Part shown: positions 61,382-64,000 of the stretch, piece after piece
Numbering within the stretch: the first letter of the stretch is position 1
How the letters are laid out: each line of letters opens with the position of its first letter
Origin: Caryophanales bacterium UBA6259
GTDB lineage: Bacteria > Bacillota > Bacilli > Tepidibacillales > Tepidibacillaceae
Reading direction: 5' to 3'
NCBI GenBank assembly: GCA_002441135.1
Contig: DJVJ01000058.1
Location: 1 to 64,000 of the forward strand
DNA length: 64,000 nt
Position numbers and translations under genes: made by a program
The notes under the pieces: generated by a model
The model's input: only the letters and a program-made list of their open reading frames with translations
Told to the model about the DNA's origin: nothing
Databases searched by the model: none

Positions 61382-61430
61382 TTTATACACCTACTTTTTC
61401 CAAAGTTGTAAATTACTACGAGATAAATAA

Positions 61431-61467
61431 GTAGGGCAGGAGTAGTTAATTAACTACTCCTACCTTT
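61431..61467. terminator. Hairpin between subtilase and cohesin-SLH genes
   Basis: AGGAGTAGTTAA is a perfect palindrome arm with TTAACTACTCCT. A T run follows on the + strand; on the minus strand only CTTATTT. It may only partly stop transcription from the subtilase gene. Confidence 0.55.
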
Positions 61468-61492
61468 TTAAATCTAGACTTTAGTTTATAAA

Positions 61493-64000
61493 TTAAAAAT
61501 CAAACTGTTCACCATTTGGCAATTGTAATAAAGGTGTAGTATAAACATATGGAACTAACTCGTTGATAAATCCAAAATGTTCTGTTACGTAAGAAAGATC
61601 GATTACGTTAATAACACCATCTTGGTTTATATCACCGATTGCTGCCTGAGGGTTCACCCATGTTCCATCCGTTGCTTTTTCCGCAGTAAAGAATCTTGCT
61701 ACGGAAACAACATCCCAAATATCCACAACATCATCGCCATTTGTATCTCCTGCTAAAAGCAAGCCAAAGTCAACAGTAATGTCAGTTGGTTCTAAAACAA
61801 CCTCTTCTCCAACTGTAACTTCTGTAACCGTTCTAACGTTTTCTAAGATAGAGCGGAAATGTCCAGGAACACTTAGCTGTAATGTGTAAGTATCCTCAGC
61901 AGATAATCCACTTATTACAAATGTTCCATCAGCATTTACCGTTCCAACAAATACTTCACCAAATTGGTTCTCAGCCATCACCTGTGCACCGATTTGTGTG
62001 AAGTCCATAGCCTCTAATGCTCCATTTTCCATAAATGCTTCTGGTTGAATAGTACCTGTAATTTTTTGTAGCGGAGCAATTACTTCAACGCCCATACCAG
62101 TTATTAAGTTTGGCTCAAACTCTCCAAGAGTTTTATCAACGAACTTAATATCATATGGTTCAAAGTAAAGATGACTTCCAACTTTACTTAAGTCATTGGT
62201 TACAGAGAAGGTAACAGTAAGTATTTCATTTTTACCTGCTAATCCCTCAACTTCCCCTTTATAGGCTGCGCCAACTAATGCTTGCTTCATTCCATCAGTT
62301 GAATAACCAAGGTCATTGTTTGTAAGTTCAACAATTCCTAAATCTCCAGCCGCTGCAACAAATGCTGGAGAAGCTTCAACCTTTTCTAAAGTAAAGATTG
62401 AATCATCGTAGTTGATTCCAAATTGTGCACCTACTAAGTTTTCCACTCCATCGGCAGTTAGGTGAATTTGGAAGGTACCACCTAACTCAGCTTCATAATC
62501 ATTTGAATATGCGGCAGTAGCTACGTTACTAACAATAAAGTACCAATTTTCACTAGTGTTTCCTGCTACATCTTCAGTATAGAATATTAATTCATTTATC
62601 CCATCTGGAATATTAGTAAACGGAAGAGCAAATGTTCCATCAGGATTAATAGTTACATCTCCAAACTCTACTAATCCATTCATGTTATTTACCAATTCAT
62701 AGGATACAGATACCTTATTTAACTCCTCATTCCAAACATACATGTCACTTACTGATCCTTCAAATGTAAATGTACCATCAACAGCTCTATACACCCACTC
62801 ATCATCTACTGAATGTACATAAGGTCCCCTTGTATCTACAATGGAATCGTTCCAATTTACATACTGACTAGTAGCATCCCAACCATACCAATCTAATGTG
62901 TAATAACCATCATTTAGAAGCTCCCAGTTGTCTGAACGGTAATCCCAGTACCAACCGTCCCAGCCACCTAAGCGCCAGAATCCTGGAGGTGCAGTATTTT
63001 CTGCGCCATCCCAATATAAAATTTGGCCAATATAACCATCATTAAAGCCCTGGTCATAAGCCACTGGATCCCATACTAATAACGCTTGTGCATCCATTTG
63101 GGAATATACTTGGAAATAGATATCTTGAGTATCTAATACACCATCTCCATTAGGAGAGAAATCAACTGGATCTTGGAAAACAGAACCAAAGCCTTTTGGT
63201 AAGTCTAGCTCTCCAACAAATACAACAAATGGGACATGGATAGTGAATCCTGCTTCATCTTTAAAGTAAATATAGCCTTGATATTCTCCATCAACGGCAG
63301 TTATGGAATCCACGTTTACAGTTACTTGGACACTTGCTTGACTATCCGCAGTAACAGCTAGAGTACCACCATTTAATAGATTTCCATCTGCTGTATTAAC
63401 CGCTAATGTTACTCCAGTTGTATCCGTATTTAAAAACTCTGCGGATACTGTATAAGTATGGTCAGCACCATCAAGGTTTCTTAGTACTACATCGCGAGAA
63501 CCGGAGAAATCAGCATCTAATGGAGCATGACCAAAATTAATGCTACCAGTAATATTTTCCTTATCTGTTAATGTTCCATCAATTGTGTATTGAGTTACAT
63601 CATAAACTTCTGCAATAACTGGCGAAATCACTGACTCATAGCCCTGAACACGTCCAGAACCCTGATCAAATACTGTTAAATCACCTTCAAGCACTTTTGC
63701 GTTATTCATTAATGCTGCTTTAATATCAAAGGTTGTATATTCAGGATGTGCCTGTTTAATTAATGCAGCTAAAGCAGCAACGTGTGGACTTGCCATACTT
63801 GTTCCTTGATAACGCTCATAAGCATAGGAATAATCAGCGCTAGCATCTTCTTTTCCATATGCTGCTACTGTTGAGCGGATGGATACACCAGGTGCCACTA
63901 CATCTGGTTTAATATCTAATGTTTTCTTTACAGGACCTCTTGAGCTGAAATCAGCCATTTCGTCCCCTTCATATCTTAAATTGTCAAAACCAGTAATCGT
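61493..64000 (-). CDS. Subtilase with cohesin-like and dockerin-like C-terminus (partial)
   Basis: The frame is open to the right edge; 836 residues are visible and the N-terminus with Asp and His of the triad is outside. The catalytic Ser lies in GTSMASPHVAALAALI, after the S8 segment FSSRGPVKKTLDIKPDVVAPGVSI. Then come an Fn3-like domain, a FlgD-like/Ig part (DFSPNGDGVLDTQDIYF), a cohesin-like domain (about 505-655: YEAELGGTFQIHLTADGVENLVGAQFGINYDDSIFTLEKV), a regulatory-like sandwich, and two dockerin-type calcium loops (GDTNGDDVVDIWDVV and GDINQDGVINVIDLS). It is probably secreted and held at the surface by neighbouring cohesin proteins. Confidence 0.9.
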   Translation of the reverse strand, partial: TITGFDNLRYEGDEMADFSSRGPVKKTLDIKPDVVAPGVSIRSTVAAYGKEDASADYSYAYERYQGTSMASPHVAALAALIKQAHPEYTTFDIKAALMNNAKVLEGDLTVFDQGSGRVQGYESVISPVIAEVYDVTQYTIDGTLTDKENITGSINFGHAPLDADFSGSRDVVLRNLDGADHTYTVSAEFLNTDTTGVTLAVNTADGNLLNGGTLAVTADSQASVQVTVNVDSITAVDGEYQGYIYFKDEAGFTIHVPFVVFVGELDLPKGFGSVFQDPVDFSPNGDGVLDTQDIYFQVYSQMDAQALLVWDPVAYDQGFNDGYIGQILYWDGAENTAPPGFWRLGGWDGWYWDYRSDNWELLNDGYYTLDWYGWDATSQYVNWNDSIVDTRGPYVHSVDDEWVYRAVDGTFTFEGSVSDMYVWNEELNKVSVSYELVNNMNGLVEFGDVTINPDGTFALPFTNIPDGINELIFYTEDVAGNTSENWYFIVSNVATAAYSNDYEAELGGTFQIHLTADGVENLVGAQFGINYDDSIFTLEKVEASPAFVAAAGDLGIVELTNNDLGYSTDGMKQALVGAAYKGEVEGLAGKNEILTVTFSVTNDLSKVGSHLYFEPYDIKFVDKTLGEFEPNLITGMGVEVIAPLQKITGTIQPEAFMENGALEAMDFTQIGAQVMAENQFGEVFVGTVNADGTFVISGLSAEDTYTLQLSVPGHFRSILENVRTVTEVTVGEEVVLEPTDITVDFGLLLAGDTNGDDVVDIWDVVSVARFFTAEKATDGTWVNPQAAIGDINQDGVINVIDLSYVTEHFGFINELVPYVYTTPLLQLPNGEQFDF

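Noticed and set aside
1..64000. CRISPR arrays, tRNA or rRNA genes, insertion sequences and prophage
   Set aside because: I saw no regularly spaced repeats, cloverleaf sequence, transposase or phage gene in the window.

Overview
The window reads as a chromosomal segment of a low-GC, motile, endospore-forming member of the Bacillales. A small acid-soluble spore protein gene (54927-55145) indicates sporulation. Gene order is close to that of Bacillus subtilis: degS-degU, degV-comFA-comFC-yvyF-flgM-flgN-flgK-flgL-yviE-fliW-csrA-hag, flaG-fliD-fliS-fliT, hpf-secA-prfB. Other blocks are inserted between these. I cannot name the species from sequence alone.

Left part (1-14400). A partial prfB with the classic programmed frameshift, a YhcX-type GNAT/amidohydrolase fusion, an EAL phosphodiesterase plus chemoreceptor pair, secA, a nitronate monooxygenase, hpf, a cold-shock gene and a polar amino acid ABC transporter. 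The intergenic DNA here is rich: three TGNCGAA (Spo0A-like) boxes spaced exactly 20 bp, a DnaA-box cluster at 14101-14248, and half of a c-di-GMP riboswitch.

Flagellar part (14400-34000). Two flagellins, each with its own FliS-type chaperone; filament cap and hook-junction genes; FlgM/FlgN; and the FliW-CsrA-Hag switch with a CsrA-type hairpin in the hag leader. Good sigma-D promoters lie before flaG, fliS2 and flgM. An ECF sigma/anti-sigma operon with a DUF4097 membrane protein sits in the middle.

Right-middle part (34000-51000). Competence genes comFA and comFC; a full c-di-GMP-I riboswitch before two unknown six-helix membrane proteins; degV; a GAF-GGDEF diguanylate cyclase; and a complete Tad/Flp pilus operon that also begins with a full c-di-GMP-I riboswitch. 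One phosphodiesterase, one cyclase and two riboswitch outputs therefore lie within 46 kb of flagellar genes, which suggests a local motility/adhesion switch.

Right end (51000-64000). metK behind a SAM-I riboswitch, an S-layer-homology protein, a spore protein, gpsB, and a surface gene cluster: two cohesin-SLH proteins and a subtilase with both a cohesin-like domain and a dockerin-like C-terminus. This looks like a cohesin/dockerin surface assembly built around a protease rather than cellulases.

Other points of interest are two families of small structured intergenic repeats, one with compensatory changes in two stems, and a Val in place of the middle Gly of the GGQ motif of release factor 2.
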